From: Pseudomonadota bacterium
GTDB taxonomy: Bacteria > Pseudomonadota > Gammaproteobacteria > Burkholderiales > Thiobacillaceae
Length of the DNA stretch: 45,433 nucleotides
Assembly (NCBI GenBank): GCA_021848725.1
Contig: JAJZTS010000012.1
Span: 1-45,433 of the forward strand
Direction of reading: 5' to 3'
Positions 24,391 to 32,621 of this stretch are shown here, piece by piece (the stretch's first letter is position 1; the number at the start of each line of letters is the position of its first letter). The position numbers were made by a program, and so were the translations under genes. The notes beneath the pieces are model-generated. The model ran no database searches and had not been told where the DNA came from. It was given only the letters and a program-made list of their open reading frames with translations.

Positions 24391-25773
24391 CTAATCCGGC
24401 AATTTTTTGCCTGGATTCAAGATGCCTTGCGGGTCGAAAACCCGCTTCAGGTCGCGCATCAGGGCCAGGGTGTCCGGCTCGATCTCCAGCAGGATGAATT
24501 TGCGCTTCTTGTTGCCGATGCCGTGTTCGCCCGACAGCGTGCCGCCGAGGCGCAACACGGTCTCGATCAGTTCGCGCAGGCAGGCCTCGGCGCGCGCCAT
24601 TTCGCCCTCGTCGTCCGGATGCACCATCAGATTCACGTGCAGGTTGCCGTTGCCGGCGTGGCCGAAGCTGACGATGGGCAGACGGTGCAGGGTGCCCATG
24701 GCGTCGATCGCGGCGACCAGTTCGGCCAGGCGCGAGACCGGCACGACGACGTCTTCGTTGAGCTTGAGCGGCGCGATCTTTTTCACCGCATGCGACAGCG
24801 ATTTGCGCGCCGTCCACAGGTTTTGAATCTCGGCCGGGGTGAAGCCGGTTTGCAACTCCAGCAGGCCGTCGCCGCGCAGCGCATTTTCCAATGCGGCGAC
24901 TTGGCGCGGGATGTCCTCGGCCGGGCCGTCGGCCTCGACCATCAGCACGGCCTCGGTGCCGGGTGGCAGACCTTCGGCCGCGCCAAACTCGGTGATCGCC
25001 TCGATCGAGCGGCGATCCATGAACTCCAGCGCGCTCGGCACGACCGCCTGCTGCATGATGCGCTGCACGGCAGTGCAGGCGGCGGTGTCGCTGGCATAGC
25101 AGACACGCAGCGACACGGTGCGCTCGGGCGCGGGCACCAGCCTCAGCGTGGCCTCGGTGATCAGCGCCAGCGTGCCTTCCGAGCCGATCAACAGCCGGGT
25201 CAGGTCGTAGCCGGTGGCGTATTTGCTGGTGCGCGAGCCGGTGCGCAGTTCGCGGCCGCTGCCATCCACTGCGCGCAGGCCGAGCACGTGGTCGCGGGTG
25301 ACGCCGTATTTCACCGCGCGCGGTCCCGCCGCGTTCATCGCCAGGTTGCCGCCGATGCGGCTATAGGCGCCGCTACCGGGGTCGGGCGCATACATCAGGC
25401 CGGCGCTGCGCGCGAGGCGGTCGATGTCCTGGGTGATGACGCCGGGCTCGACCACGATCAGGCGATTGGCCGGGTCGAACTCGACGATGCGGTTCATGCA
25501 TTCGAAGCTGAGCACCACGCTGCCCGGCGTGGGCTGGGCGCCGCCGACGTTGCCGGAGCCGGCGCCGCGTGGCGTGATCGGCAGCTTGTGTTCGAGCGCC
25601 AGACGCACACAGCCGACCACCTCGGCGTGCGAGGTCGGAAACAGCACGGCCTCGGGCGTGCAGCGGCCGGGTGTCTCGTCCTGGGCGTAGAGGGCCAGGG
25701 TGTCGGCGTCGACGCGGGCCCGCTCGGTCCCGAGCAGCGCGGCAAATTCGGCGAGGACGGTGGGGGGCAGCAT
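24391..25773 (-). CDS. FAD-linked oxidase, GlcD/D-lactate dehydrogenase type
   Basis: A 460-residue vanillyl-alcohol-oxidase-fold flavoprotein. The FAD-binding region shows ITPRGAGSGNVGGAQPTPG, VVEPGVITQDIDRLA and GGNLAMNAAGPRAVKYG. The C-terminal domain has SFGHAGNGNLHVN and SGEHGIGNKKRKF, which bear the usual His/Glu substrate and metal residues. It could be the FAD subunit of glycolate oxidase (glcD) or a D-lactate/2-hydroxyglutarate dehydrogenase. No glcE or glcF lies next to it. Its ATG overlaps the preceding stop as TGATG, so translation is coupled to the upstream gene. Any start before 25773 would run into that gene. Confidence 0.88.
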   Translation of the reverse strand: MLPPTVLAEFAALLGTERARVDADTLALYAQDETPGRCTPEAVLFPTSHAEVVGCVRLALEHKLPITPRGAGSGNVGGAQPTPGSVVLSFECMNRIVEFDPANRLIVVEPGVITQDIDRLARSAGLMYAPDPGSGAYSRIGGNLAMNAAGPRAVKYGVTRDHVLGLRAVDGSGRELRTGSRTSKYATGYDLTRLLIGSEGTLALITEATLRLVPAPERTVSLRVCYASDTAACTAVQRIMQQAVVPSALEFMDRRSIEAITEFGAAEGLPPGTEAVLMVEADGPAEDIPRQVAALENALRGDGLLELQTGFTPAEIQNLWTARKSLSHAVKKIAPLKLNEDVVVPVSRLAELVAAIDAMGTLHRLPIVSFGHAGNGNLHVNLMVHPDDEGEMARAEACLRELIETVLRLGGTLSGEHGIGNKKRKFILLEIEPDTLALMRDLKRVFDPQGILNPGKKLPD

Positions 25774-26345
25774 CAGCCTAGGGTGGCCTCGACCACCTCG
25801 GCCGCCTGTGCCATCGCATCGCCGTCGGGGAAGCGGCCATAGGCCTCTTGCACGGCGGCGTCGTAGAGCAGGCGGTTGAACGGCTGTGCGGCCTGTTCTT
25901 GCATGGCGTGGCGCAGGGCCTGGGTCATGATGCGGTCTAACGAGACCAGGCGTTTGGCCATGACGATGCCGTCGTCGGCATTGACCAGGGTGATGCGCAG
26001 GCGGCCGCGCTCGCCCGCCGGTTCGGCCGGTAGTTCGCGTTCGGCCTCGGGGACCAGATGGACGTTGAAGGCGACGTCGGACCACTCGCAGACGTTGCGG
26101 ATCTTGTACAGCAGGAAGGCGGCCGGGCCGCAGCCGAGCAGGCCGACCTCGATCGGCTGCGCGCGCAGGCCATCGATCTCGGCCTGGCTCGGGCCGGCCC
26201 AAAACAGCACCAGATCGTGCGCCTGGTCGCGGTAGGCATAGCGGCTGCCCTCGTCGTAGCGCTTGTGCTCGGGTGAGTAGATCTCGCCGACCTGGGGGCC
26301 GAGCCGCTCGACATCGGGGCGCAGAAAGGTGTGGAACTCGCTCAC
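25773..26345 (-). CDS. Conserved hypothetical protein, middle gene of an SseB-GlcD operon
   Basis: About 190 residues from a GTG start that overlaps the upstream stop (GTGA); its own stop overlaps the next start (TGATG). The N-terminal half contains RDQAHDLVLFWAGPSQAEI and IEVGLLGCGPAAFLLYKI, alternating strands and helices. The C-terminal half, about residues 105-150, is mostly helical (RIMTQALRHAMQEQAAQPFNR). No cofactor or catalytic motif is seen. The strict coupling implies a role with the flavin oxidase or the SseB-like protein. It is a hypothetical in the sense that I cannot name its family. Confidence 0.7.
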   Translation of the reverse strand: MSEFHTFLRPDVERLGPQVGEIYSPEHKRYDEGSRYAYRDQAHDLVLFWAGPSQAEIDGLRAQPIEVGLLGCGPAAFLLYKIRNVCEWSDVAFNVHLVPEAERELPAEPAGERGRLRITLVNADDGIVMAKRLVSLDRIMTQALRHAMQEQAAQPFNRLLYDAAVQEAYGRFPDGDAMAQAAEVVEATLG

Positions 26346-26764
26346 GTTTCTTCCTCGGGCAGCAGGGCCAGCAGCATCGCGATCATGTCGGTGTCGAAGT
26401 CCATGCCGAGTTCCATGTCCGGGTTGAGCGCGATGCCGAGGTCGTCGGCCATGCGCCGCAGCACCCAGGAGAACTCGGTGAGCAGGCCGCCGCTGTAACC
26501 GGGGAAGTCGCTCATGAAGGCCTTGGCCCGCTCCGGCGACGAGAACAGCACCAGCACCGCAGTGCCGTCGTCGGCCTCCAACACCAGCGGCTCGGCCTGG
26601 GTGGAGCGCTGAAAGCCGGCGATGGCGTGTTTCTCGTCTTTCACCGGCATGAACACCTGCAGGTCGAGCAGGCGCTGGGCGAAGGTTTCGGGCTTGATCG
26701 AACCGGCGTGCAGCTCGGTCAACAGGTATTCGAGATCGTTTTTTGGGAGTGCGGGGATATCCAT
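26342..26764 (-). CDS. SseB-like protein
   Basis: A 140-residue acidic protein resembling the SseB/enhanced-serine-sensitivity superfamily. The opening DIPALPKNDLEYLLTELHAG and the middle VLFSSPERAKAFMSDFPGY have the typical order of strand, helix and a hydrophobic FVP/FMPVKDE-type hairpin. In this superfamily the proteins are small, cytoplasmic and of poorly known role. It is the first gene of a three-gene overlapping unit ending with the flavin oxidase, and it is divergent from the ROK kinase. Assignment rests on pattern and length; confidence is moderate. Confidence 0.6.
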   Translation of the reverse strand: MDIPALPKNDLEYLLTELHAGSIKPETFAQRLLDLQVFMPVKDEKHAIAGFQRSTQAEPLVLEADDGTAVLVLFSSPERAKAFMSDFPGYSGGLLTEFSWVLRRMADDLGIALNPDMELGMDFDTDMIAMLLALLPEEET

Positions 26765-26848
26765 GGAAAGGGCCGTCCAGACGAGGGCGCCAGCATAGCA
26801 CCCACGGGTCTTGGGCGCGAATTAGAATGCCGGTCGAGGAGGCAGGCC

Positions 26849-27748
26849 ATGATGCATTTCGGTATCGATTTGGGCGGCACCAAGATCGAGCTCATTGCCC
26901 TGGACGAGCAGGGCGGCGAACGCTGGCGCCGCCGGGTGCCGACGCCGCAGGGCGACTATGCCGGCACGCTGGATGCCATTGCCGGCTTGGTGGAGGCGGC
27001 CGAGCGGGCCCTGGGCGCGACGGGTTCGGTCGGCATCGGCACGCCGGGCGCGATTTCGCCGGCCAGTGGTTTGATGAAGAACGCCAATTCGATCTGCCTC
27101 AATGGCCGGCCGCTGCAGCAAGACATCGAGGCCCGGCTCGGCCGAGCTGTCCGTATGGCCAACGACGCCAACTGTTTTGCCTTGTCCGAGGCGACCGACG
27201 GTGCGGCGGCTGGGGCCGAGGTGGTGTTCGGCGTGATCGTCGGCACCGGTTGCGGGGCCGGCGTGGTGGTGCGCGGCCAGGTGCTGACCGGGCCGAATGC
27301 GATTGCCGGCGAATGGGGCCATAACCCGCTGCCGTGGCCGCAGGCACACGAACTGCCGGGGCCAGCCTGTTATTGCGGCAAGCACGGTTGCGTGGAGACT
27401 TGGCTGTCGGGGCCCGGGCTTGCGCGTGAGTTCGAGGCGGTGGTGGGCCAGGCGCTGGATGTGCCGGAGATCGCGCGCCGGGCGGCGGCGGGTGATGCGC
27501 GATGCGAGGCCGCGCTGCAGCGCTATGAAGACCGCTTGGCGCGTGGTTTGGCGCAGGTGATCAACGTGCTCGACCCCGATGCGATCGTGTTGGGCGGCGG
27601 TCTATCCAATCTCGGCCGTTTGTATGCGAACGTGCCCTCGCTTTGGGGGCGCTATGTTTTCAGCGATGCGGTGCAGACTCGGTTGCTGTCGCCGAAGCAT
27701 GGCGATTCGAGTGGGGTGCGCGGCGCGGCCTGGCTGTGGAACGAATAG
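26849..27748 (+). CDS. ROK-family sugar kinase (fructokinase-like)
   Basis: A 299-residue kinase starting MMHFGIDLGGTKIELIALDE, the phosphate-1 motif of ROK kinases. The family signature follows: an ExGH motif in GEWGHNPLPW, and a zinc site CYCGKHGCVETWLSGPG. VLGGGLSNLGRLY is the adenosine motif. It matches the Mak/fructokinase and glucokinase branch that acts on free hexoses. GAGGAGG gives a strong ribosome site. It is monocistronic here, with the HD-GYP gene converging on it 4 bases downstream. The specific sugar (fructose or glucose) is not resolved. Confidence 0.88.
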   Translation: MMHFGIDLGGTKIELIALDEQGGERWRRRVPTPQGDYAGTLDAIAGLVEAAERALGATGSVGIGTPGAISPASGLMKNANSICLNGRPLQQDIEARLGRAVRMANDANCFALSEATDGAAAGAEVVFGVIVGTGCGAGVVVRGQVLTGPNAIAGEWGHNPLPWPQAHELPGPACYCGKHGCVETWLSGPGLAREFEAVVGQALDVPEIARRAAAGDARCEAALQRYEDRLARGLAQVINVLDPDAIVLGGGLSNLGRLYANVPSLWGRYVFSDAVQTRLLSPKHGDSSGVRGAAWLWNE

Positions 27749-27752
27749 GCGC

Positions 27753-28985
27753 TTATTGCGGCAGCCATTTGGCGGGGTCGATGCCCCAACTATCGAAGGC
27801 CTCGTGGCCGATGATGCGGTCCTGGCACGAGGGTTTGGCGAGGTTGACGATCTCGGGCGTCAGGTAATGCCGGCTCTTGGCGCTGTAGAACACCTTGACG
27901 ATGGGCTGCATCATCTTTTCCTCGTTTTGCTCCATGACCACGCCGAGGCGGTCGCTTTCCAGGTGGACCAATGAGCCGGTCGGATAGATGCCGACTGATT
28001 TGATGTATTGCCTGACCAGTTCCGGGTCGAAGTGGTACTTGCTCCATTCGAGCAGTTTGCCCAGTGCCTCGGTCGGCGGCATGCCCTTCTTGTAGACGCG
28101 TACCGAGGTCAGCGCATCGTAGACGTCGACGATGGAACCCATCTGGCCATAGAGCGAGATACCGTCGCCCTGCAGTTTGTTCGGATAGCCGGTGCCGTCG
28201 AAACGTTCATGGTGCTGGCCGGCGACGTCGAGCGCGATCTGGCTGATGCCCGGCGTGTGCTGCAGGACGATGATGCTTTGTACGACGTGAGACTTCATCT
28301 TGTCGAATTCGGCCTCGGTCAACTTGGCCGGTTTGTTGAGGATGCTGTCCGGCACCTTCGCCTTGCCGACATCGTGCAACAGTGCGCCGATTGCGATTTC
28401 CTTGATGGTCGGCCGGTCGAGCTTGAGACCGCGCGCGAAGGAGATCATCAGGGCGCAGACCGAGACCGAGTGTTGAAAGGTGTAGTTGTCGTGATCCTTC
28501 AGTCGGGCCAGTGGCAACAGCGCATCCGGGTTGCGGAAGATGGAGTCGATCATGTTTTCGACCAGCGGCTCCACTTTTTCCATTTCGATCTGCTTGCCCA
28601 GGCGGATATCCAGCAGCATGTCGTGGGCGATCTGGTTGGCCTCTTTATGCAGAATGCGGGCGCGGCCGATTTCCTCTTGCAGTGTGACCGACATCGGCAG
28701 GCTGGGCTCGTTGGCGATCGCTGCCATGGCCTGGGAGATTTCCTGCTTCACCTCTTGCTGGGTCAGCGCGTCGGCGACATCCAGGCCTTTTTTGGTATCG
28801 ATGTAGAGCTCGCGTAGGCCCATGCCGCACACGGTCTTTAGCGTGTCGTCGTCCTTGACCGGGAATTGGTTGGTCAGGAAGGGATGATCCATCCAGCCGC
28901 AGTTGAGGTCATGAACGAACATCCCCTTCCGCAATTTGGAAATAGGGATTTTTTTGATGTAGGGCGAGGTGTCTGTCTTGCTCAT
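27753..28985 (-). CDS. HD-GYP c-di-GMP phosphodiesterase with DUF3391
   Basis: A 410-residue cytoplasmic protein. The N-terminal DUF3391 region begins IKKIPISKLRKGMFVHDL (about 10-130). The HD-GYP domain has HDVGK (204-208) and HHERFDGTGYP (258-268), both intact, so it should hydrolyse c-di-GMP to GMP. The C-terminal 70 residues form a separate beta-rich tail (LVHLESDRLGVVMEQNEEKMMQP). It is opposite in sense to the DGC encoded at 10487-11392. The gene is convergent with the ROK kinase, with 4 bases between. Upstream to 29241 I find nothing coding. Confidence 0.92.
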   Translation of the reverse strand: MSKTDTSPYIKKIPISKLRKGMFVHDLNCGWMDHPFLTNQFPVKDDDTLKTVCGMGLRELYIDTKKGLDVADALTQQEVKQEISQAMAAIANEPSLPMSVTLQEEIGRARILHKEANQIAHDMLLDIRLGKQIEMEKVEPLVENMIDSIFRNPDALLPLARLKDHDNYTFQHSVSVCALMISFARGLKLDRPTIKEIAIGALLHDVGKAKVPDSILNKPAKLTEAEFDKMKSHVVQSIIVLQHTPGISQIALDVAGQHHERFDGTGYPNKLQGDGISLYGQMGSIVDVYDALTSVRVYKKGMPPTEALGKLLEWSKYHFDPELVRQYIKSVGIYPTGSLVHLESDRLGVVMEQNEEKMMQPIVKVFYSAKSRHYLTPEIVNLAKPSCQDRIIGHEAFDSWGIDPAKWLPQ

Positions 28986-29241
28986 CGCTTCTCATTCTGG
29001 TGCCCTCTTGGCTTGTTTTCAATTGCGGCAAGCCGCTAGGTAGTCAACCCTAGTACATCGGATGCCGCCTGGAGCGGCGTGTCGATACGGACGGGCGATG
29101 AGCTTGATGGCTTGGCCGGGCGTAGCCGCGATCAGGTTGGCGCCGTTGGGGGGCTGGCGATGGGCAGGTCGAAGGATTCCGACCGCAGTCGTGCGCAAGG
29201 CGGCTAGTCGTAAAAAATCGGCCAAGCATACGAGAAGAATA
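28986..29241. other. Non-coding spacer upstream of the HD-GYP gene
   Basis: About 255 bases lie between the HD-GYP start and the tRNA-Asp terminator. I find no supportable gene. It should hold the HD-GYP promoter, but no strong consensus boxes stand out on the minus strand. Confidence 0.5.
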
Positions 29242-29271
29242 AAAAACGCGGGCCATCGGGCCCGCGTTTTT
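29242..29271. terminator. Bidirectional terminator downstream of tRNA-Asp
   Basis: An 8-bp stem CGCGGGCC/GGCCCGCG with loop ATCG is flanked by five As on the left and five Ts on the right, so it works in either direction. It closes the minus-strand tRNA-Arg/tRNA-Asp unit. Confidence 0.92.
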
Positions 29272-29279
29272 GGGATGGG

Positions 29280-29356
29280 TGGCGGAGCGGACGGGACTCG
29301 AACCCGCGACCCCCGGCGTGACAGGCCGGTATTCTAACCGACTGAACTACCGCTCC
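29280..29356 (-). tRNA. tRNA-Asp (anticodon GUC)
   Basis: A complete 77-base minus-strand cloverleaf. It has acceptor GGAGCGG/CCGCTCC, D-arm TAGTTCAGTCGGTTAGAA, anticodon loop CUGUCAC inside CCGGC/GCCGG, T-arm GCGGGTTCGAGTCCCGT and an encoded CCA. It is followed at once by the terminator at 29242-29271. Confidence 0.97.
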
Positions 29357-29372
29357 GCGCTTGAACTGCAAA

Positions 29373-29402
29373 GCAAAGGGGCTGCATGGACAGCCCCTTT
29401 GC
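29373..29402. other. Hairpin between tRNA-Arg and tRNA-Asp genes
   Basis: A perfect 12-bp stem, GCAAAGGGGCTG/CAGCCCCTTTGC, with a six-base loop lies between the two tRNAs. There is no long T-run on either side, so it may be a weak terminator or a processing structure for the tRNA precursor. Confidence 0.7.
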
Positions 29403-29410
29403 TTAGTGAC

Positions 29411-29487
29411 TGGCGCGCCCGAAGAGATTCGAACTCCTGACCCCCTGGTTCGTAGCCAGGTACTCTATCCAGCTGAGCTACGGGCGC
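29411..29487 (-). tRNA. tRNA-Arg (anticodon ACG)
   Basis: A complete 77-base minus-strand cloverleaf. It has acceptor GCGCCCG/CGGGCGC, D-arm GTAGCTCAGCTGGATAGAG, anticodon stem CCTGG/CCAGG with loop CUACGAA, T-arm AGGAGTTCGAATCTCTT and an encoded CCA. The A34 of ACG is expected to be inosine-modified to read CGN codons. It is the first gene of a two-tRNA unit. Confidence 0.97.
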
Positions 29488-29500
29488 AACGTAGACCGAA

Positions 29501-29506
29501 ATTATA
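29501..29506 (-). promoter_or_regulatory. -10 box of the tRNA-Arg/tRNA-Asp unit
   Basis: A consensus TATAAT is on the minus strand 13 bases before the tRNA-Arg 5' end. The upstream region is a T/A-rich tract, with no clear TTGACA. A GC-rich discriminator is not visible. Confidence 0.6.
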
Positions 29507-29661
29507 ACAAAAAAATTTAAAAAATGTCTCCAGGCACGCTCTTTTTTGCCCTGAAGCTGCTGGCAGGCCCTGCTGTTTGGATGGTGTTGTCTTGAAAGGA
29601 CTTCGGTTTTTGCGGCAGACGGAGCAGAATTTCCCGGTGTCGATAAATAAAAAAGGAAACG

Positions 29662-31317
29662 ATGGAGATGAACTGGTTCCTATCCTTGAGCATTCGTTGG
29701 AAGCTGCAAATCGGTTTTTTTGCGGTGACTATGGTGACCACGATTTACAACCGGCTGCTCGCCTCGCATGAGCTCGGCAAGATGGTGGAAATTGCCCGTA
29801 TGGGAGGCGTCGATGCTCGAGTGATCGAGGCGCTGGATGCCAATCACAGCGCGTACATCTTCAACTCGTTTTGGGAATCAGGTCTTGAGTTTGTCTTGCA
29901 GTTTTTTCTGATCGGGCTGGTCGCGACTTTGTTCGTAAGGCCGATCCGTGTTCTCTGTGAGGCGTTGAAGGCGGTAGAGCGGGGTGATTTAACAAAAGGG
30001 GTGCCTCATCGTTCGCGCGACGAGATCGGGGTGCTCGAGCGCAGCTTTAACGATATGTTGGCCAAGTTGAACCAAATCCTGCGCAATATCGACGACAGCA
30101 GCAAACAGATGGGGCTGTCCAGCTATCAGATCGCGACGATCTCCCAGGATATCGCCGAGGTCAGCCAGCAAGAGCAAAGCCGTTCGGCCGAGGTTTCGGG
30201 GGCGACGGCAGAACTCCGCGAGATTTCCGAAGTGGTGCAAACGCAGGCAGGTAGTGCACTGGAACGGGTCAAGCAGACCGAGGCTTCTGCCCGGTCTGGC
30301 ATTGCGATGGTGCAAACCAATATCGCCGAGATGGATTTGACGGTGCAGGAGGTGAATCGCACAGCGCAAAGCATCTCGGAGTTGGATCAATCGGCCGACC
30401 AGATCCATCAAATCATCAACGCGATCCAAACGATTGCCGGGCAGACCAATTTATTGGCGCTGAATGCGGCGATCGAGGCGGCGCGGGCTGGCGAACAAGG
30501 GCGCGGCTTTGCGGTCGTGGCCGATGAGGTGCGTAAACTCGCCGAACGGACGACTGACTCTGCTCAAGAGGTGGCGGCCATCATTGAGCAACTGACCAGT
30601 AAGGTCAAACAGGCATCGGCCACGATGAATTCCGTGGTCGAACACGTGCACCACAGTCAAAAACAAGCGGCGGAGACGTCGCGGGTGATCGAGGACATGG
30701 CCGCTGCTGTCGGACTCACCGCAGCGGCCAACGATGAAATATCTCAAGCTGCGTCCCAGCAATTCGAACGGCTGGGGCAACTGGAATCTACGCTGGACAA
30801 GCTGTTCCGTACCTTGGATGCCAGCGCGGGCAAGGTGCAAACCACGGCAAATATTGGCCGAACGTTGCATGAGGTAACTGAGAAGATTAAGCGCTTGATG
30901 GCGGAATTCGATTTCGAAAAGCGCGGAGAGGTCGAGGCCGTCCAGCATGAAAAACGACATTACCCGCGTGTGCCTCATACCTTGCGGGTAGATGCCAGGG
31001 TGGGCGATGAGAACATCGAGGGCCTGTGCCGCGACTTCAGTCTATCGGGTCTGCAGTTGCTTTTGCCTAAACGGGTAGCGAAGGTGGATGCCCTCAATCT
31101 GGAGGTCTATCTGCCTTATGAGGAGCTCGGTCGGTACCAAAGCCAGGCCCCCGTTCGGCTGCTGGGCCGGGTGGTCTGGTCACGGGCTCAGGATGGCGGA
31201 TTTCTCTGTGGACTGGAGTTCGTCAACCCAGGCGCAGAACAGCTTTCCGGCATTCGGCGTTGCATCGAATACTTCAATGTGGCGGCGGAATTTGACCGAT
31301 CGCGAGGGGGTAATTGA
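29662..31317 (+). CDS. Methyl-accepting chemotaxis protein fused to a PilZ domain
   Basis: A 551-residue fusion. There are two membrane helices (about 16-30 and 76-93) with a very short periplasmic loop between them, so little extracellular sensing is expected. A HAMP segment follows ([23 protein letters not shown]), then a cytoplasmic signalling domain whose hairpin tip reads [20 protein letters not shown] and EVRKLAERT (about 258-297). From about 428 there is a PilZ domain with the c-di-GMP-binding RxxxR (RHYPR, 432-436) and DxSxxG (DFSLSG, 458-463). It should couple c-di-GMP directly to a chemotaxis or Che-type kinase output. AAAGGAAACG precedes the ATG. No che genes are in view. Confidence 0.93.
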   Translation: MEMNWFLSLSIRWKLQIGFFAVTMVTTIYNRLLASHELGKMVEIARMGGVDARVIEALDANHSAYIFNSFWESGLEFVLQFFLIGLVATLFVRPIRVLCEALKAVERGDLTKGVPHRSRDEIGVLERSFNDMLAKLNQILRNIDDSSKQMGLSSYQIATISQDIAEVSQQEQSRSAEVSGATAELREISEVVQTQAGSALERVKQTEASARSGIAMVQTNIAEMDLTVQEVNRTAQSISELDQSADQIHQIINAIQTIAGQTNLLALNAAIEAARAGEQGRGFAVVADEVRKLAERTTDSAQEVAAIIEQLTSKVKQASATMNSVVEHVHHSQKQAAETSRVIEDMAAAVGLTAAANDEISQAASQQFERLGQLESTLDKLFRTLDASAGKVQTTANIGRTLHEVTEKIKRLMAEFDFEKRGEVEAVQHEKRHYPRVPHTLRVDARVGDENIEGLCRDFSLSGLQLLLPKRVAKVDALNLEVYLPYEELGRYQSQAPVRLLGRVVWSRAQDGGFLCGLEFVNPGAEQLSGIRRCIEYFNVAAEFDRSRGGN

Positions 31318-31507
31318 GCCAATCCCAGTTATTTAGGGGATTAGGGGGCTTCACATTTGCCGTTTCATTGGCTATTGTTGGCAACCGCAGGTGCTTGAAA
31401 GACACGGGGCAGCCGAAGAAACGATGGTTTTGCGGCCGCCAGCCAGTCACAATGCATCTGAAGGCTGGTAGCATCACAACTCTTCATCCACGAACTAAGG
31501 GGCATTT

Positions 31508-31804
31508 ATGAACAAATCCGAGATGATCGAAATCGCTGCCAAGGAAGCGGACATCAGCAAGGCTGCCGCTGGCAAAGCGCTCGATGCAATGATTAACGCC
31601 GTCGTTAAGGCCGTCTCCAAGGGTGACACCGTCACGCTGGTCGGCTTCGGTACTTTCAAGTCCTCCAAGCGTGCCGCTCGTACCGGCCGCAACCCCCAGA
31701 CCGGCAAGGAAATTAAGATTGCTGCGACGACTGTGCCCCGTTTCACCGCGGGCGCTGGCTTCAAGGCCGCTGTCGCTGGCAAGAAAGCTGCCAAGAAGAA
31801 GTAA
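31508..31804 (+). CDS. HU-family DNA-binding protein
   Basis: A 98-residue nucleoid protein. The order is N-terminal helical part ([20 protein letters not shown]), the beta-arm motif [21 protein letters not shown], and the DNA-contacting arm with [20 protein letters not shown]. The C-terminus is a lysine-rich tail (AGKKAAKKK), an extra basic end that is common in betaproteobacterial HU proteins. It binds bent or damaged DNA without sequence specificity. A 11-bp hairpin follows. The gene is monocistronic, 190 bases after the chemoreceptor gene. Confidence 0.95.
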   Translation: MNKSEMIEIAAKEADISKAAAGKALDAMINAVVKAVSKGDTVTLVGFGTFKSSKRAARTGRNPQTGKEIKIAATTVPRFTAGAGFKAAVAGKKAAKKK

Positions 31805-31815
31805 TCCTGGCGTTG

Positions 31816-31843
31816 GCGTACATGGCCACAGCGCCATGTACGC
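31816..31843. terminator. Hairpin downstream of HU gene (no T-run)
   Basis: An 11-bp perfect stem GCGTACATGGC/GCCATGTACGC with loop CACAGC starts 12 bases after the HU stop. No T-run follows, so it may be a transcript-stabilising 3' hairpin or a weak terminator. Confidence 0.6.
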
Positions 31844-32429
31844 TAGTTACACCTCTGAAGTCCTCAAGCTTTTCTCCGCTTCATCTCTCCAAGGTTGTTT
31901 CGGTAGTAGTCCGATATCTCAGTGCTGACTGGACTCGGTATTCCCAATAGTTGGTATCGCGAGTGCAGGGCCTTGTGAATGGCCTGGCCGGCTGTTTTGC
32001 GTACGACGCAATGTGAAATCCCAGAAAAGACTGGCGAGTCTGTGGTGGCGGTCGTTTGTGGGCGTGATTATTTCCTTGTAAAGCGAACTGTCGAAACAAA
32101 TGGCTCAAAAAGTTTCAAAGGGGAGCAGCGGCCAATGGGCCAGTTTGACTTATTCCTGCACCCTGGTAGTTATGCCGTGATTGATAAGAATTAAGCGGGA
32201 TAGCTGTCCGCCCAAAGCCGCTAAATACTTATTTCCATTAGAGGGGCGGCTTATTGGGCTGGTTGGTGCTGAGAGCACACGGCGGTGGGGTTGCTCGGGT
32301 TTGGCGTGGCATCCGCCAAACCCTCGTCCCTACGCTGCGCTCCGGGACCGCCCTTTGGGCATCCTTCGCAAGCGGTGCTTGCTCAGCGAACCCGGTGGGT
32401 TCTCACCCACCGGCTTTGCCAAATTTGCC
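31844..32429. other. Non-coding, palindrome-rich spacer between HU and tRNA-Ser
   Basis: About 590 bases without a supportable gene. A 71-codon open frame from 31979 has no ribosome site and no family resemblance. From 32298 the spacer holds a chain of hairpins: GGGTTTGGCG/CGCCAAACCC (32298-32324, 10-bp perfect), a GTCCC.../GGGAC unit, and CCGGTGGG/CCCACCGG near 32393-32413. This may be a cluster of small repeats, a decayed element, or a structured RNA. Confidence 0.55.
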
Positions 32430-32465
32430 AAATAAAAATGGCCCCATTCGGGGCCATTTTTATTT
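32430..32465. terminator. Bidirectional terminator for tRNA-Ser
   Basis: A 16-bp perfect stem AAATAAAAATGGCCCC/GGGGCCATTTTTATTT with loop ATTC. A/T-rich flanks suit termination in both directions. Its last base touches the CCA end of the tRNA-Ser gene. Confidence 0.92.
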
Positions 32466-32557
32466 GGCGGAGACGGTGGGATTCGAACCCACGAGGCAGG
32501 TTTTGCCCGCCTACTCCCTTAGCAGGGGAGCACCTTCGGCCTCTCGGTCACGTCTCC
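32465..32557 (-). tRNA. tRNA-Ser (anticodon GCU)
   Basis: A 93-base minus-strand gene with a long class II variable arm (TAGGCGGGCAAAACCTGCCTC region). It has acceptor GGAGACG/CGTCTCC, anticodon loop CUGCUAA in a CTCCC/GGGAG stem, T-arm GTGGGTTCGAATCCCAC and an encoded CCA. It decodes AGC/AGU. Confidence 0.97.
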
Positions 32558-32621
32558 AAATCGTCCTGCGCTAGGCAGGAAAAGGCCGCGCAAGGATACC
32601 TGCGCGGGCCTCAAAATGCAA

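Noticed and set aside
29062-29337. A plus-strand open frame upstream of and across tRNA-Asp
   Set aside because: It overlaps the terminator and tRNA-Asp and has no recognisable motif.
31979-32194. A 71-residue protein in the HU to tRNA-Ser spacer
   Set aside because: No ribosome site, no family resemblance, and it runs into the hairpin-rich part. Probably a chance open frame.
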